Assembly: GCF_027887165.1 (NCBI RefSeq)
Contig: NC_077227.1
Location: 80,865,430 to 80,929,429, forward strand
DNA length: 64,000 nt
Source: Monodelphis domestica
Taxonomy: Eukaryota > Chordata > Mammalia > Didelphimorphia > Didelphidae
Reading direction: 5' to 3'
The position numbers were made by a program, and so were the translations under genes. Positions 35,901 through 50,900 of this stretch are shown here, piece after piece. The notes beneath the pieces are model-generated. The model was not told where the DNA came from. It saw only the letters and a list, made by a program, of their open reading frames with translations, and made no database searches. The first letter of the stretch is position 1; every line of letters begins with the position of its first letter.

Positions 35901-38900
35901 GGGGGCAAGATGATTTCTAAAGTCCCTTTCCAGCTCAAGCGGTTTACAGCTCTATGACTAGCTTCTTAGGAACAGCTGTATTTGTAAATCTCTACATTTG
36001 GATGATTTGTCTCTCTCAGACCAGAGTGCTTTCTAAGATTCAATTAATTAACAGTCATTTATTAAACAAAAACTGTGTTCCAGGCAGACACTGGTCTAGG
36101 CACTGGAGATACAGGTACAAAAGTAAGACAATTCCTGCCTTCAAGGAATTTCGGTTCTATGATGAGTTTTGTTTTGTTTTTTTCAAATAAAACTGTTTTT
36201 GCCCTCAAAACAACTTTTTAAAACTTGTTAACTGAAGATGATCCTGTGAAGAATGACATAAGGAACCACAAGACATGGCTTAGAAAAGCTGATGGGGAAA
36301 GCCTGGGGGTATCTCACATGTTATGTTTGTCCCCTCCTTTCTGTCCTCACTGCCATCATGCTAATGAAGCCTCTCAACTGGTCGTCCCATCTCTAATCTC
36401 TCCCAGTTCCAGTCTATCCTTCATGTATCTGCTGGACTTATCTTCCATAGGCTTACTTTTAATCAATTAATCAACAGGGACCTACTAAGTGCCAGGCACT
36501 ATTCAAAGTATTTGGTCATAGAATCAGAAATTTAGAGTCAGAAGAGTTAGAACTTGGAGGTGCCTTAGTTCAACTCTCTCATTTGCAGAAAAAGAGACTG
36601 AGGCCCAGGGTGGTTAAATGGGTTCCCTAGGGTTACTCAACTAGTAAGGCCTGAGATGGGGAGTATATCAATTTTCTTTTCTTTCTCTTTTTTAAACTTT
36701 TATATTCTGTGTAAGTATCTATTCTAAGAGAGAAGAGTGGCAAGGGCTGGCCATCGGGGTTATGTGACTTGCTCAGGGTCACACACCTAGGAAGTATCCA
36801 AGGACAAACTTGAAATCAGGTCCTGTTGATTCCAGACCTGGTGCTCAATCCACTGGCTACCTACCGGCCGCAGCACATCAATTTCAAAACTTTTCAGTGG
36901 CTACCTAATGTTTTAGACTCTTTGGCCTGGTCTCAAAGCCCTCCACTAACTGGTGCCATCTAACTTTCCAATATTACCTCACATTTTCCTGCATTTACTC
37001 TGGCCTTTATCCAAACCAAATGGAACTCCCTTGTGATTTTTTTTTTAATATTCCCTTGTTTTACAATCTCTGTGTCTTTCTTCATGCAGTTTTCAACGTC
37101 AAAAGTATCTTCCTTCCCCCCTTTCCTTATAGAATCTCTACCTTGCCATCCGTTTAAACCCACTTCAAACTCATAAGTCTTCTCTGATTGCACCTCTTCT
37201 TCATACTCATACTCAGTGAACTTTTTTTAAATTAAGTTGAGAGTTTCTAACCCCCATTCCTCTCCCTTCCCCCATGTACACATGCAAATTCCCTTGGGTG
37301 TTTCCTCATAGGATGTAAACTAATAGAGGGAGGGGTTGTTATATTTTTGGCCTCACTCTCAGTGTTTGGTATATAAAAGAAGCTTATTAAATAGCCACAA
37401 GTCATATTGGATAGGAAACGAGCTGACCTCTGAGTCAGGAAGACCTGAGTTCAAGGCCTGCTTTTGGTTATGATCCCAAATAAGTTGTTTAATTTCTCAG
37501 GCTTTTTTTTCCCTGGGAATTCTTGATACAGGTCCAGTCTCCTTTCCCATCTCAAGTAACTGAGTAATTTATTGATTAATTGGATGGAAAATTAACTAGA
37601 AAGCAAAAGCAAACAAAGTACCTTCTGTTTAGATACTACCCTGAGTCACTAACCCCATTAATGTTTTGTGTTTTTTAATTTTTCCTATTAATATGATGAA
37701 GCAAGAAAAATAAAGAGAAAAAAGTATGCTTTGATATGATGAATTATTTTGATAGATTTCTCTTACTATCTCTGTGTTCCGATGATAAAAATAAATCCAA
37801 TGTGATCATAGTGGAAAGCCTTTTATGTAGACCCTTATCATATTTACTCAGATTTTATTTAGGGTTTTTTTTTCCATTGATGTTCATAAAAGAGATTGAT
37901 CTCTATTTTTGTAGTGTTGACATTTCCAGCTTTAGAGATGGAAACCAGATTTTTCTCATGAAATGAGCTCGATAACCTTATGATCCTTTCCTATATTTTG
38001 GGAAAATAACGTATGTGGAATTGAGATTATTGAATCTTTTAAAGTTTAGGAAAATCTTGTAGTGAATCCATCAGGGTCCAGTACATTTTGGGAGGAAATT
38101 CTATGCTTTAGTTCACTTTGACAAACATTTACTAAACGTCTGCTATGTGATTGGCAATGTGCTGGGAGCTAGGGACACAAAGATAAGAATCGAACAGACA
38201 CAGGCCAAAGGAAAAAAAAAAGATCATTAATAAAAACCTTGAATTCCACATGGTGCATGATGCAGATTTAGCGTTTTTGTTTAATCTCTCTCCCTCTTGT
38301 CTGTATCTCTGTAGTTGGTAACTATTTGTGAAATTGGGTTTTTACATTGCTGTTTTCAAACCATCCTGTCTGATTCACCCATTGACTTTACTTTGTAGTT
38401 AAGCTTGTTCTTTGTTAACCTTCAAAGACATCTGTCTGTTTCCTGTGTCTTTCATCTTCTCTAAGCTCTATGCTCCTTTGCAGTTGCTACGGTGTCCCGT
38501 TCAGGCTTTGGAGTTCTTGAAATATTTTGTTCCATATTCTCTTCTGCCCATGTTGTTCTGCTTTCATTTCTAAGCTCTTCAAAATCTGTTGGAGGAGGTC
38601 TGAAGCCATTCTAGCTAATCCTTGTTTCTCTGGGAGTTCTCTCCTTCCTTCCTTCCCTCTAGCATGTACAAAGTTTCTCATGAACTTTAGTGGCTCTCTG
38701 TTACTTCCCCCCACACATACCTTAAAACTTTTACATTGTGTCTTTGTATCAATTCTCAGACAGAAGAGCAATAAGGACTAGGCAATTGGGGTTAAATGAC
38801 TTGCCCAAGATGGCACAGCTAGAGAGTATCTGAGGTCACATAGGAACCCAGGTCCTCCCAACTTCTGGCACTCTATACAAAATTGTTCTACTTAGTTGCT

Positions 38901-41900
38901 TCATCTCCCTGTTACACCTTAGGATCAAATACGAACTCCTCTGTTTGGTACTCAAAGCTCCTCACAACCTAGCCCCTTTCTACCTTTCCAAGCCTCGTTT
39001 TAATACTAAATTTTGTTTTTTCAATGCACAAATATTTATTTTCTTTCCTTCCCTCCTGGGGGGGGGGGGGGGTTGAAGGCCAATAAAACCTTTGTGACAA
39101 ATAGACACAGCCAAGCAAATCCAATTCTCATTTTGGTCAGGTCCAAAAAGTCTGTGTCACATTCGGCATATTTCATCTATTGCTTCTCTTTCAAGGGGTG
39201 GCAAGCAGTCAGGGCAGAGACAAGCATTTATTAAGCTCTTACTGTGCTAAGTGCTGGGATACATTAAAAACCAAGAGAAAGATAGCCTCTACCCTCAGTG
39301 GGAGCCTGGCTCTGTTGACATTCTAATGGGGGAAGACCACACATCAAAAGGCAGGGGGAAGTGGGAAAGTCTGGAGAAAGATGCATAGCTGGGAGGTAAT
39401 TAACATTCTTCACCACCACTGGCCCTCTGGAATTATGATCCATCATTGCTTCGATAAGAGTTCTCAAGTCAGCCCAAGTTGTATATTTTTACAGTGTGGT
39501 TGTTAGAGTTCTCTCCACGTACTCTACAGCTTGCCATACTGGCCCATTTACTGCTGCTCATACATGGTGCTCCATGTCCTATCTCCATATCTTTGCACTG
39601 GCTGTCCCCCATGTCTGAAAAGACTGCTCTTCTTAGTCTCAGGCTTTCAGCTTCCTTTAAGACTCCCCTGAAGTGTCACCTCCTGAAGGAGGGCTTTCCC
39701 AGTTCCCCCAAGTGCTAGTGCTTTCCTCTCCAAGTCTGTCCTCCATCTTCATGCCTTTGAAGGCAGACCCAGTGGAAATATCAGAGTAATGCCCCAACAG
39801 CAGGTACTGGGGGGCTTCATGGCATTTTAGGCATGATATACACCTACAGTTTCAACAACATAACTTGATGACTTAAACATCAATTGCACTTAGTTCCCAG
39901 TAGGGCTTAAAATAGATCACCAATGCATCATGGATTTAGTAGGGGAAAGGAGATTAAAGGCCATCTAGTCAAACTCCTCTTATTTTATAGATGAGGAAAG
40001 TAAGGTCCAGAAAGGTTAAGTGATTTGTATGTATCAGTTCACAATGTACTAGTAGCAGACTCGGGATGCTAACTCAGGTTCCTTGACTCTAAATCCAGCA
40101 ATCTTTCCACTACACGATGGCTGGCATATATTAATAAGTGCTTAGTAAACGTTGATTTATTAATCTTGGTCATTAGTGGATATTAAGATTGATCTTGCTA
40201 AAGAAAGGGGCCTTCCTTTTCTTTAAATCCCTTCCTCAATAATAGAGAAAGGAGGAAAGAATTAGGAATGATATAGAAGGATATTTGAGCATTAAGAAGG
40301 TTATTTCTTTTTTATTTTGGAAGACAGTGGTTAGAGAGATGGCTTTGGAGCCAGAAAGACCTGAGTTCAAGCTCCATCTCTAATATATATTGTCTGTGAC
40401 TTTGGACTAGTCACTTAACCTCTCAATGATCTAAATGACTACATGTTTCAGAGAAAGTGTTATCTCCCTTGATGAAGTAAGCTCTCTATCTGGAAGATTT
40501 TTACACTGATGAAACCACATGTTCATTCTCTAACCATTTTTACCCTATTTCTTTATGTTCCTTTATTTCCCCCAACATTCCTCAAACGTGTTCCTCTGTT
40601 TTATGGATCACCAGCCCCAAACCATTCATCATTTAGTAAGTGGCCCACCTGTTGGTATTTCACAAGTTATCATAGACCCATCACATGATTCAGCCTTCTT
40701 ACACCTTTAAGTTTCTAGCACTTTCTGACTTGACCTTTGTTCCCTTGTGTCCAGGAAGTCTTGCATGTAGGAAGTGCCCACAACCGAAGTGCCATGCCTT
40801 TCTCGGCCAGCCCAGCATCCAGTGCTTCCCCTCGCGTCATCACTGCCCAGTACAACAACCCAGCCAACCTCTACTCTTCAGAAAACATCTCTAACTTTAA
40901 TAATGCCTTGGAGTCAAAGACGGCGGCCAATTCAGAGCAAAACAATGGAATGTGAGTATGTTCACATTCCCTCTTCTGTTTTCATTCCGATGGGTGCAGA
41001 GTTCTCTGAGGCAGGTCCAGAGTAAACTGAAACTTTATCCTGGTGATATGTTTGCAAAGTTATTTGATCTCCTCAATGATCTGTTTTTTTTCTTTCCTGA
41101 GAATTCTATAGAAATCTATAGAAACACACAGTTTGTGTATTTCAAGTTGGTATAATTTTAGTTTAACCATATTGTCTAAACTAGTGCTAGAGATCAGAGA
41201 GTCACTGAGTCAGATATAGAATAGTCCAAGTGCCTCATTATATTTATATATAATATACATTTCTAGATTATATTTACACACTTTTGTAAAATATATATGA
41301 GACAATCAACAAATAAACATTTATTAAGCACTTTCTACCTGGCACTATGCTAAGTGCAAGGGGTTACAAGAAGAAACAAAATATAGTCCCTGTCCTCAAG
41401 GAGCTTGAAGTTTATTGGGGGAAATAACATGAAAACAAATATATTCAAAGTAAGCTATATCTAGGCTAAATAGAAAATAACTCACAGTGGGAGTTAAAAG
41501 GGGTGGGGGAAGACTTTTTGCAAAAGGTGAGATTTTATTTGGGTCTTAAAGGAAGCCAGAGAGGTCAATAGTGACTCATTCAAGGTAACAATTTTTAACA
41601 TACATTTTCTAGGTCCAAATTGTCTCCCTTCTTCCCTTACCTATTCCCTCCCTAAACATCTGAGATAGGATTTGAATCCATGTCTAACATGGAATCTCAT
41701 CCCCAAAGAAACTGAAAGGACCCATTTTGGAAAGCATGTTGGTCTTGGTTGGGTATACCTTAGTCTTGTCTAGTTTACCATAAGAGAGAGAAAAAGGAAA
41801 TAACCTTGTCTTATATCATCCCATATTGAAATGCTTATGATCGGAGATCAGTAACCAAATAAGTGCCATGTTTCACAGAGACAATGTGATGTGGTGGAAA

Positions 41901-44900
41901 GAACACTGACTCTGGAGTTAGAGGACCTAGGTTCAAAATCCATCTCTGACATTACCTGTGTGACCTTAGACAAGTCACCAAACTTTTATGGCCCTCATTT
42001 TCTTCATCTGTCAAATGAAGGGGGGTGGATTAGATGACCTTTGAGGTCTTTTCCAGCTTTTTTTGATCAATAAACCTATTAAAGAGAACCAATGATTTAG
42101 GGTTTATGTGTCCAAATTAATTATCAGTTATTTGTGACATTGTCATATTTTAGTATCACTTGGATTTTTTTCCCTTTCACTAATATCTTCCTTCTTCTTC
42201 TTCTTCTTCCCTCATGCCATGTCTTCTCCCTCTCTCAACTCTCTGAAATGACAAAGTCTTAAACTCTCTCCAACCTCGCTTCCCCCCTTCCCCAAGCTTC
42301 CCTGTAGCAGTTTGTCATCCTTTTCATAACAGCCCTTCTGGTAAACTTCCCTGCAAAGGAGGCTCGGCTCCTCCTCCATGTCAAACCACCTGCAGATGAT
42401 TCCTGGAAGAGCTAGTTTGCTTCCCCTCCCCAGCAGTTCCATGGGAATGGAGTTAGCAGAACCTGCAGTGCTTCCCATGCATTTCCCTCCCTCCTCTGGT
42501 TCTCTTGATGAAGAAAAGCCTGGATTCTTCTAAGTGGCAAATTTTCTCCTAATAGCTCTGCTCTCACAAGGTAATTTGGCCTGTACTTCACTAGCTGTGG
42601 CATTACCACCAGCATGTTCTTTTCACTTCCCTTGGGATCCGTGAGAGATCTGTAGACAGGCTGGTTCTTTTTTGAACTGTTCACCCAGAATGCTTTGTTT
42701 TTAAGATAATGCATGGGTTCCTCCACAGGTGATGTTTGTCTTGGTTCACGTGCAGTTCCAAGCTTGTAAATGCATGTAATTGTCCATCCTGTATGAAGTC
42801 ACCATAGTGAATCGCAGACACATTTGAAAATGGGAGGCATTGTTTAATGGAATGAGGAAGGCCAGGCAAGAGTGAACACTGAATCCAGAAGACAGGTGTG
42901 GGGGTTTGGGAGCCTCTTCTTTCCCTGGGGCTCTGGTTTGAACCTTGCATAGGTCAGCAGTATGTTAAATCACTGAGCTTTGAGAGGCTTTTTTGATCAT
43001 CTAAACTGAGCTGAGGGACTTTAGCCATTTTCCTCTGCTCCCAACACTGAAAAGTCATGAAACTTGAAACAATCCCCAAACCAGTGTCTCATTTGTTCAC
43101 AAAAAAATCCACTGTTCTCCCTCCTCCCACTCCAGCAATCTTTGTTCAGTGCAGCAGTGAGTGAATTTGGAATCAGGTTAGGCTGATGGGAGAGGGAAGT
43201 AGCTATTTCCAAGTAGGAGTAAGAGGGTCTGGTTTGGGGTTCAGGCACTTCCACCCATAAGCTGTATGACTTGTATCGTCATTCAGTCTTTTCAGCCTTC
43301 ATTTCCTCATTTGGAAAATGGGGCCAACTCTCCCATTTAACAGGTCTAACCAGGTTGTGAGAAGCAAATGAGACAATAGGTATAAAGTGTCTTCATAATT
43401 CATCAACTATTTAATTATTTCCTATTGTTCACAAGGTGCTTTGCTAGATACTGGGGACACAAAGATAAACATGAGCAATCCCTGCCCTCAGGGAGCTTAT
43501 ATTCTACCAAGAGGAGATAACATGTGCACAGAAAGCTCATTTGAGAAGGGAGAAAGCAATAGACCCCAAACCACACAATAAATGTCAACTACTATATTGT
43601 ACAGGCTACTTTGCTGAATGAATGTTGAGTGACTATAGAGACCTTGTCTTTGTCACTCTTTAGGAACCCTCACCCCCAGATAGGAACCTTCCACCAGAGG
43701 GAAGAAGTATAAATCAATCAAGGTAGCTGAGCTTGCTCTCCTGCAGGAGTGCCTTCAGCTTTCTTCTCCTAGACTTGACATTTGAGATCATTCAATAAAA
43801 ATAAATCAGTTATGGCCTATCCAGTTATGATCAGTTCTGCCTAGAGTCTGAACTTGCTAGTCTTTGGCATTTTCATAGATCCCATAGATATAGGGAGGAC
43901 CTATACATTCTTAGAGAATATGTAATGATGATCCCAGGAAACGATTAACCTCTCAAACTGACACTTCCCATGTGACCTTAGGCAAGACATTTAACTTCAC
44001 TGGAGCCTCAGTTATCTTATCTATAAAAAGAAGGGGCTGTACTAGATGGTTTCTGAGGTGCCTTGGTGGTTTCTGCATAAATTCATCTCCTAGTGTAATG
44101 AGAATGTCCAGAAAAGCACACCTCTGCCTTGTTACTGCATGTATTTCAAAGCCAAGGATTAGGCAGATTCCTAAACAATTACAACATCAATGCTTTACTT
44201 TCCCACTATTATTCTCTAATGCATATGCCTAATTCTTTATTACTAAATTCCTCTAGGAGGAAAAAGAGGGGAGAAATGAAGGTGAAGTGAAAAGCAAAAG
44301 AGATTAATAATAAAAATCAATTTTAAAAAGAAATCAAATAATTTGTCTAGTCACAAAGCCCGTAAGGACCATTCAGAACTAGAACCTAGGTCTGCTGACT
44401 CCTGCTTAGAAAACAGATATTTCCTTTCTTCAGACAGCCTTATCCTCCTTATGCCAAAAGGAGTCCTTCAGAGGATTCCATAGTTTTGGTTTTAAATTAT
44501 CCATTTCCATACTTTTGGCCCAAACAGAAAATAATAATGCCATTTTGCCTCTTTCTCTTTCCTCCCAGTTCCTCTATTATTGTTCCTAGTTCCCTGTCCT
44601 ACATTAAAAACAAAACAAAACAAAATAAAAACACCTTATTTTCTCTCTTAGAATCCATACTAGGTATCTGTTCCAAGGCAGAAAAGCAGTAAAAGGGGTA
44701 GGCAATTGGAATTAAGTAACTTGCCTCGAGTCACACTGCTGGAAGTGTCTGAGGTAAAATTTAAACCCAAGATCCTCTGTCTCTAGCCACCTAGCCCTAT
44801 CCCACATTTAGCTTCCTGATCAGAGGATCTGCATTCTCTGAAGTCTACATCATGGAGTTTTTTCATATCCCACCCTCCTTTTTTTGGTGTGAGGTACAAG

Positions 44901-47900
44901 AGTTAGTATTGATAAAATGCTTACTGGAACTTCCCAGAGCTAGTGTAATCCTTCTTCTATGAGACAGTCTTTTAGTATCTTAAAGAAAACTAGCTTAAAT
45001 TTTAGCCTTAAAGACCCCTGGCTCCTCACATAACCCAGCATGGAGACCTTGACTAGTCTAGGTGTTTTCTGTTGGGCTTGTTCAAATTTGTCAGGACAGA
45101 GGAGACTCATGAAAGTGGTCTGACCAGGTCTGAGTACAAAGGTTTTGTTACATAATTTATTTTGGACATCATACTTCTATTAATGGAGCCTGAAATTGCA
45201 TTGGATTTCTTTTGGCAGCTAATTCATATTGTTGGCTCATATTGAGTTTGCAGTGAATTAAACACCCAGGTCTGGTTCCTATGAACTGCTGCATAGTTTG
45301 GTGAGTCGTATAATTAAAGCTGTAGAGCTGAGTAGTCATAGTCCCAAACTGGTTGGGGCCCTGGCTCTGCCATTTACAAACTATGTGACTTCACACTTAT
45401 CTTTATGAGGGTTCATCTTGTAAGTTCTGATCAGTCATTCTAGCCTGTCAAAATTATTTGCAGTGTCATAAAACCAAACCTCTATTAGCTTTCCCTCTCT
45501 TCTTTATGTTATCTGCAGATTAGATGGAGTGAATTCAAGGTTTTCATCTTAGTCAATGCTAAACATTTGGAATCAGATAGAAGTGTGTACAGAACTGTGC
45601 TGCTCACCACCGGAGAATACCCTCCAACTTGGCATCTGTTCATTAGTTAGGGCCGTGGTTAATCAGCCAGTTCTGAAGCCACTTGACATGGAGCCCATGT
45701 TTCTTTCTGACCTGAGAATCAGCCCAAGTGGCCGTATTGATGGGAACATAATTAATTCTCTCCAAAGGACTACAAGCTAACCCCTGAAAATATCTCTGAG
45801 TCATAGCTGTTCTATTAGGAGCAAAATTTCTTAAGTTTCTTTCTTCAAGATTTGACCCTTTTACTCCTGGCTTCTTTTCACATTAGTTAGGACAAGATGA
45901 GGTCTTGCAACTGCTCCCCTTATGAGTAGCTTCTCACGTATAGGCAGTTTGGGGGATGATATTAAGCCCCTAACACTGAAGAGATACTTTAAATTCTTTA
46001 AATGTTTAAGTAATCTGTGTTTCGACATGACTTCAAGCTTGTCTTTGAGAGAGACAGAAAATGTTGATCAAGAGAACACCAACAAAGCTCCCCCAACCCC
46101 AAATGACTTAAGAACTATAATGCCAGTCCATTCTGTCCTTAAAAGGCAACAGAGATAGGTAGAACACTCTTTTGTTGAAGCTTATCCTTTCTAAGAGTGA
46201 ATAATCATGGTTTGGAGACTGATAAGAAACTGTTAAGTATACCTTCTATTGGACTAGTCATGTCCCATATGGACCATACTCATAAAATGAGGTCTCTTTG
46301 AAAAGAAAAAAAAAATATTTACCTAAGTACAAATGGAAAAATAGTGGTAATTATCTGCAGCGTTCATGTGTCTTATAAGCCATTTTGGAGGGTAGAGGGA
46401 GAGGCATGGAAGGGGAAGAAGTGTAGCCTATAATTGGACCAAAACTGTAATTGCATTCACTCATGTATCCAATTCCTTGCATTGCTTCTTCCATGTAGTT
46501 CATTAATGAATGGTGTGTTTCTGAGCCCATCTCAATGGAGTTATCTCTACCACCCTCACCCCCACTCCTTCTTACACCATGCAAGAAATTGTGTAAACAC
46601 CTAAGACTTCTGTACCTTTTTTTTTTTACCACATTTTCCTAATGCATGTCTCTGGTCATGTGTATTTTCCCTAGAGTCAATATTAGTCTATTGTGGTACT
46701 ATTTGTCTATGTCTTTATTGCAGGCAAATGTCTAACACATAGCTCTTTTGTGACTCTCTCAATGCCTGTGTCATCAAAGATGGCAATTTTTATGATGTTA
46801 TTTCTGGAAACAATGTTTGATAACACTATAGTTGAAACTCCTAAATACCATTTTTAGTGATTCTTGGACATTTACTTGGGGCAATGTGAAAATAAGACAT
46901 TGGTAAAAGGGAATGATGGGTCACACAGAATAGTGAAAAGGTGCAAGGTTTAGTGTCAGAGGACCTGGGGTTAAAGCCACATGCTACAGCTTCCTACCTG
47001 TGTGGCACTGGGCAAATCACTTAATCACCTAGGTTTCAGTGTTCTTACCTGCAAAATGAAAGATTTGGGCTAGTTGGCCTCTGTGGTCCCTTCCTGCTAC
47101 AGTCTGTGATCCTTTGAAATGCCACTGATGCCATTCTGAACTTTAAAGTAACTGAAAGTGAAGGGAGAGGGGGGGGGAAAGTTTATAATAACTCTGATTA
47201 ATGTTATAGGGAATGATTAAGATTCAACAGCTGAAGAAAGAAAGCAAACATTCTATTCTAAGAATAGGAATAGGGACTCTGTTTATTTGGGAAGTTGCTT
47301 TAAAAAAATATAAATGGGTTTGTGACAAAAGGGCTTCAATTTAAATACTTAGTACATTGGCTCTGAGTCCCAGACACCCCCATGACCTCTTCACTGCTCC
47401 TAAACCCATAGTAACACATGCCAAAGAGAATCAGAACTTACCTCAGTTATTTGAAGAGCTCATGAAAGATGAACAAATCTTGTTATGATTGTTCCTAACA
47501 TGTAGATTGGGACCAGTGAGTCTAGTGAGTAAAACTTTAAGGGAAACAGATCCAGAATTAATTCTAGGAAGAATGGCCTAGTAATTGGGACTGTCCAACA
47601 ATGAAATGGGCAACTAAGTGACACAGTAGATAGTACCAGGTCTGGAGTCAGGAAGTCCTGGGTTAAAATTTGTCCTCATACACTTACTACGTGACTCTGG
47701 ACAAATCACTTAACTCTGTCTCAGTTTTCTCATCTATAAAATGAGTTGGAAAAGGATATGACAAACCACTCTAGTATCTTTGCCAAGAAAAGCCTAAATG
47801 GGGTCATGAAGAGTCAGACATAACTGAAACTACTAAACAACAACAATGATACAGTATATTTCAGGACATAACACGTTTTCTATCACTTGTGTTCAAGAAG

Positions 47901-50900
47901 AAGCTAGATACCCTCTCAAGATTATGAGATTGATGCATTAGGAAGAAGCCTGGACTAAGTGATTTAAGATTGGTGAGTGGCAGTAACCAAAGAGAAGACA
48001 TCGGTTTTCTATTTTCTATTTTTGTTTAAAGATCTGTAATTATGGTAGAAAAAATTTATAGTTTTATATTTCCAACAGCTACTATGTAGCTTGACATGAT
48101 ATAATTGGAAACAATCAACATATGGCAAATCAAGGAATAATGTGATAGAGTGCCACCACCCAAAAATAAAAGAAATGGATTAATATAATCTTAAACTCCT
48201 CTAAAAGAGGAATGATATCCAGGACTATGAAAGTAGTAGTTTTGCTATATTTTGCTCTGGTCAAATCATAGCAGGATATTGTATCCAGTTCTGGGTGCCA
48301 CAATTTAGAAAGGACATTAAAAACTCAAGGAAGGGGCATCTAGGTAGCTCGGTGGATAGAGCACCAGGCCTAGAGATGTTAGGATCTTCTGGGCTCAGAC
48401 ACTTCCTACCTGTGTAATCCTGGGCAAGTCATTAAACCCCAGTTGCCTAGTTCTTACTACTCTTCTGCCTTGGGACTGATAGTATGGATCCTAAAACAGA
48501 AGGTAAAGGTTTAAAAAAAAGAGAATTCAGAATATGGATCAGGATTGCAAACCATGAAAAGACTGGTTGAGAGATTTGGCATGTTTATCCAGAGAGAACA
48601 AGATTTAAGGAGTATATGATAGCTGCCTTCATTTGAAAGGCTTTTATGTAGGGGAAAAAAAGACTTGTTTTGTTGGTCTCATTGGGAGGAACCAAGAATG
48701 AGGTTGAGAGCTGCAAAGAGACACATTTAGTTGTGATTTAAGAAAAAACCAACCCCCAAAAAACTACTCATTAGAGCTATTCAAAAGTAAATGAGGAAGC
48801 AGGTATTCCCTTAATAAGCAACGGCTGGACCATTTCTCCAAATATGTCTTAGATTGGAGTCTTTTCTGTATATTGGTTGGATGCTTAGATGGCCACCCAG
48901 AAACCTTCCAACTCTGATATTCTCTGATGATTCTGTGACTAGAAAACTGGTCAAAATTGGATAATCTTCTTTCCCAGAAAAGGATTGATAAATATCAAAA
49001 ACTCTAACAAAATTAATATTCTTTTTAAAAAACCTTTGCTGCTTGGTGAAAATTAAATTTGTATAGTCTTTATATTTATAAATCACAGAATACATTTTAT
49101 ACTTATAAGTTATCAGGAAGATCTGATGGGTGGTCATTTTGTTCTGATAGTTTATCTTTTTGGGTCATCCTTCACCTGAAAGATGCTGGCTAAGTCTGAC
49201 AGGCAGGCTGCAGCTTGAGTATGATTAGTCTCTAAAGTTTCCATGGGGACTCAGGAACCCAGGCCAACTCATTTTTACATTGGGGTGCCAGGGAGGCCTC
49301 TATTGGCCAAACAATATTTTTACTGTGTGTCTAGGGAAAAGAGAGAGTAGAGAGATGTGAGATGAGAGGACACCAGATGATTATGTAGTTTTCTCTTCAT
49401 CCCACAGACTAAATAGCAAGCAGAATGTCCCTTAGAAGATGGAACCTGGGAAGGAAGTGAGCCTATGTCCTGTCCCATTTTGCTATTGCGAACCTAGAGT
49501 GATGGTGAGAGGGTGGGACTGAAAGGCATAATTGATTTTATAGACTCTTGGACATGAGCCTACTCCCTTAAAGGTGTACTTAAAATGCTCTGATCTATAT
49601 AGTCTCCAATCATCCCAATGAGAAATCCTCTTCCTTCTCCTATCCCTCACTTGCTAAAGGAAGCTGGTTTCTCAGGAGACCTCCTACAAATAGACCCAGA
49701 GTTAGTTTGTCAAATTGAAAGGTGAGGTGGGAAGAATTTGATTTGGGGGTTCATGAGTGATCAAGAGAGCAAAACAATTTTCTGGGTTCTTGGAGAGAGA
49801 GGGCAGAGGAATGCTAGCTCTAGTCATTCCCCAATATTCTGAGATCAAGCTTTTCCTACACTTTACACTAATCATTGATTGGGAAAGGAGTAACTAAGTT
49901 CTCTTAATGCAATGAAAAACATCTCCCAATCATTCCCACCTTCTTGTGGTTTCCTTGAGTCAGATAATCAGGTTGAATGGTGGATACTGGAGTTTTGATA
50001 GAAGGGGGAGAGAAGTCTGGAGACTACAGAGCTGTGACACCAGAGGTCAGCCTATTGAATGGTCAAGATGTTGTTGTTCAGTTGTTTTTCAGTTCTGTCC
50101 AACTCTTCATGACCTTATTTGGTGTTTTCTTGGCAAATATACTGGAGCGGCTTGCCATTTCCTTGTCCAATAGATTAAGGTAAACAGAGGTTAAGTGACT
50201 TGTCCTGGGTCACACACCTAGTCTGTATCTGAAGCCAGCTTTGAACCCACAAAACTGAATCTTCCTGCCTCCAGGCACAGCACTTTATCCACTGTGCCAC
50301 CTAGCTGCCCACTGCAATGCCAATGAGTGTAACAGGAGAAGAGACTCTTCAACACTAGTTTACTGAAGGGATTTTCTCTTTTATTCATACGAACATAAAG
50401 ATAAGTTTAGTTATGATTCTTCTTTCCAAGTACCCAGAATTGTAACTCTGAGACACAGTGAGATTTAGCTTAAGTTGGTAAGCTGTTATTAAGTGCCTAC
50501 TGTGTACAAGGCATTGCAGATGTTTCCTTTCCTCAGAGGCCAGAGTGCCTGGTAATTCCAGCTTGCTTTGAGCTCAAATGTAGGACCAAGCCTTTCTCCT
50601 GTGCATTATGCTCCTGTGGAGAACAAATTAGGTCCAGATAGTTCCTCTTTGGTTCCTTCAAGTCAGGATTAATTTTTCCCTGAAACAATTAACATCATGA
50701 TACATACTTTCAGCATGCCCAGGTAGTGTAGTATATAAAGAGCTGGCTGATCTCTAAGTCAGGATGATCTTAGGCAAGTCATTTTTCCTCCGTATATCCC
50801 AGACAACTCTTTAACACTCTCATTTCAGAGCTTTTACAGATCTTCATTTCCGTTTCCTCCCTGGGCATTCTTTAATGCCAATGAAATTACTGGTTTATAA

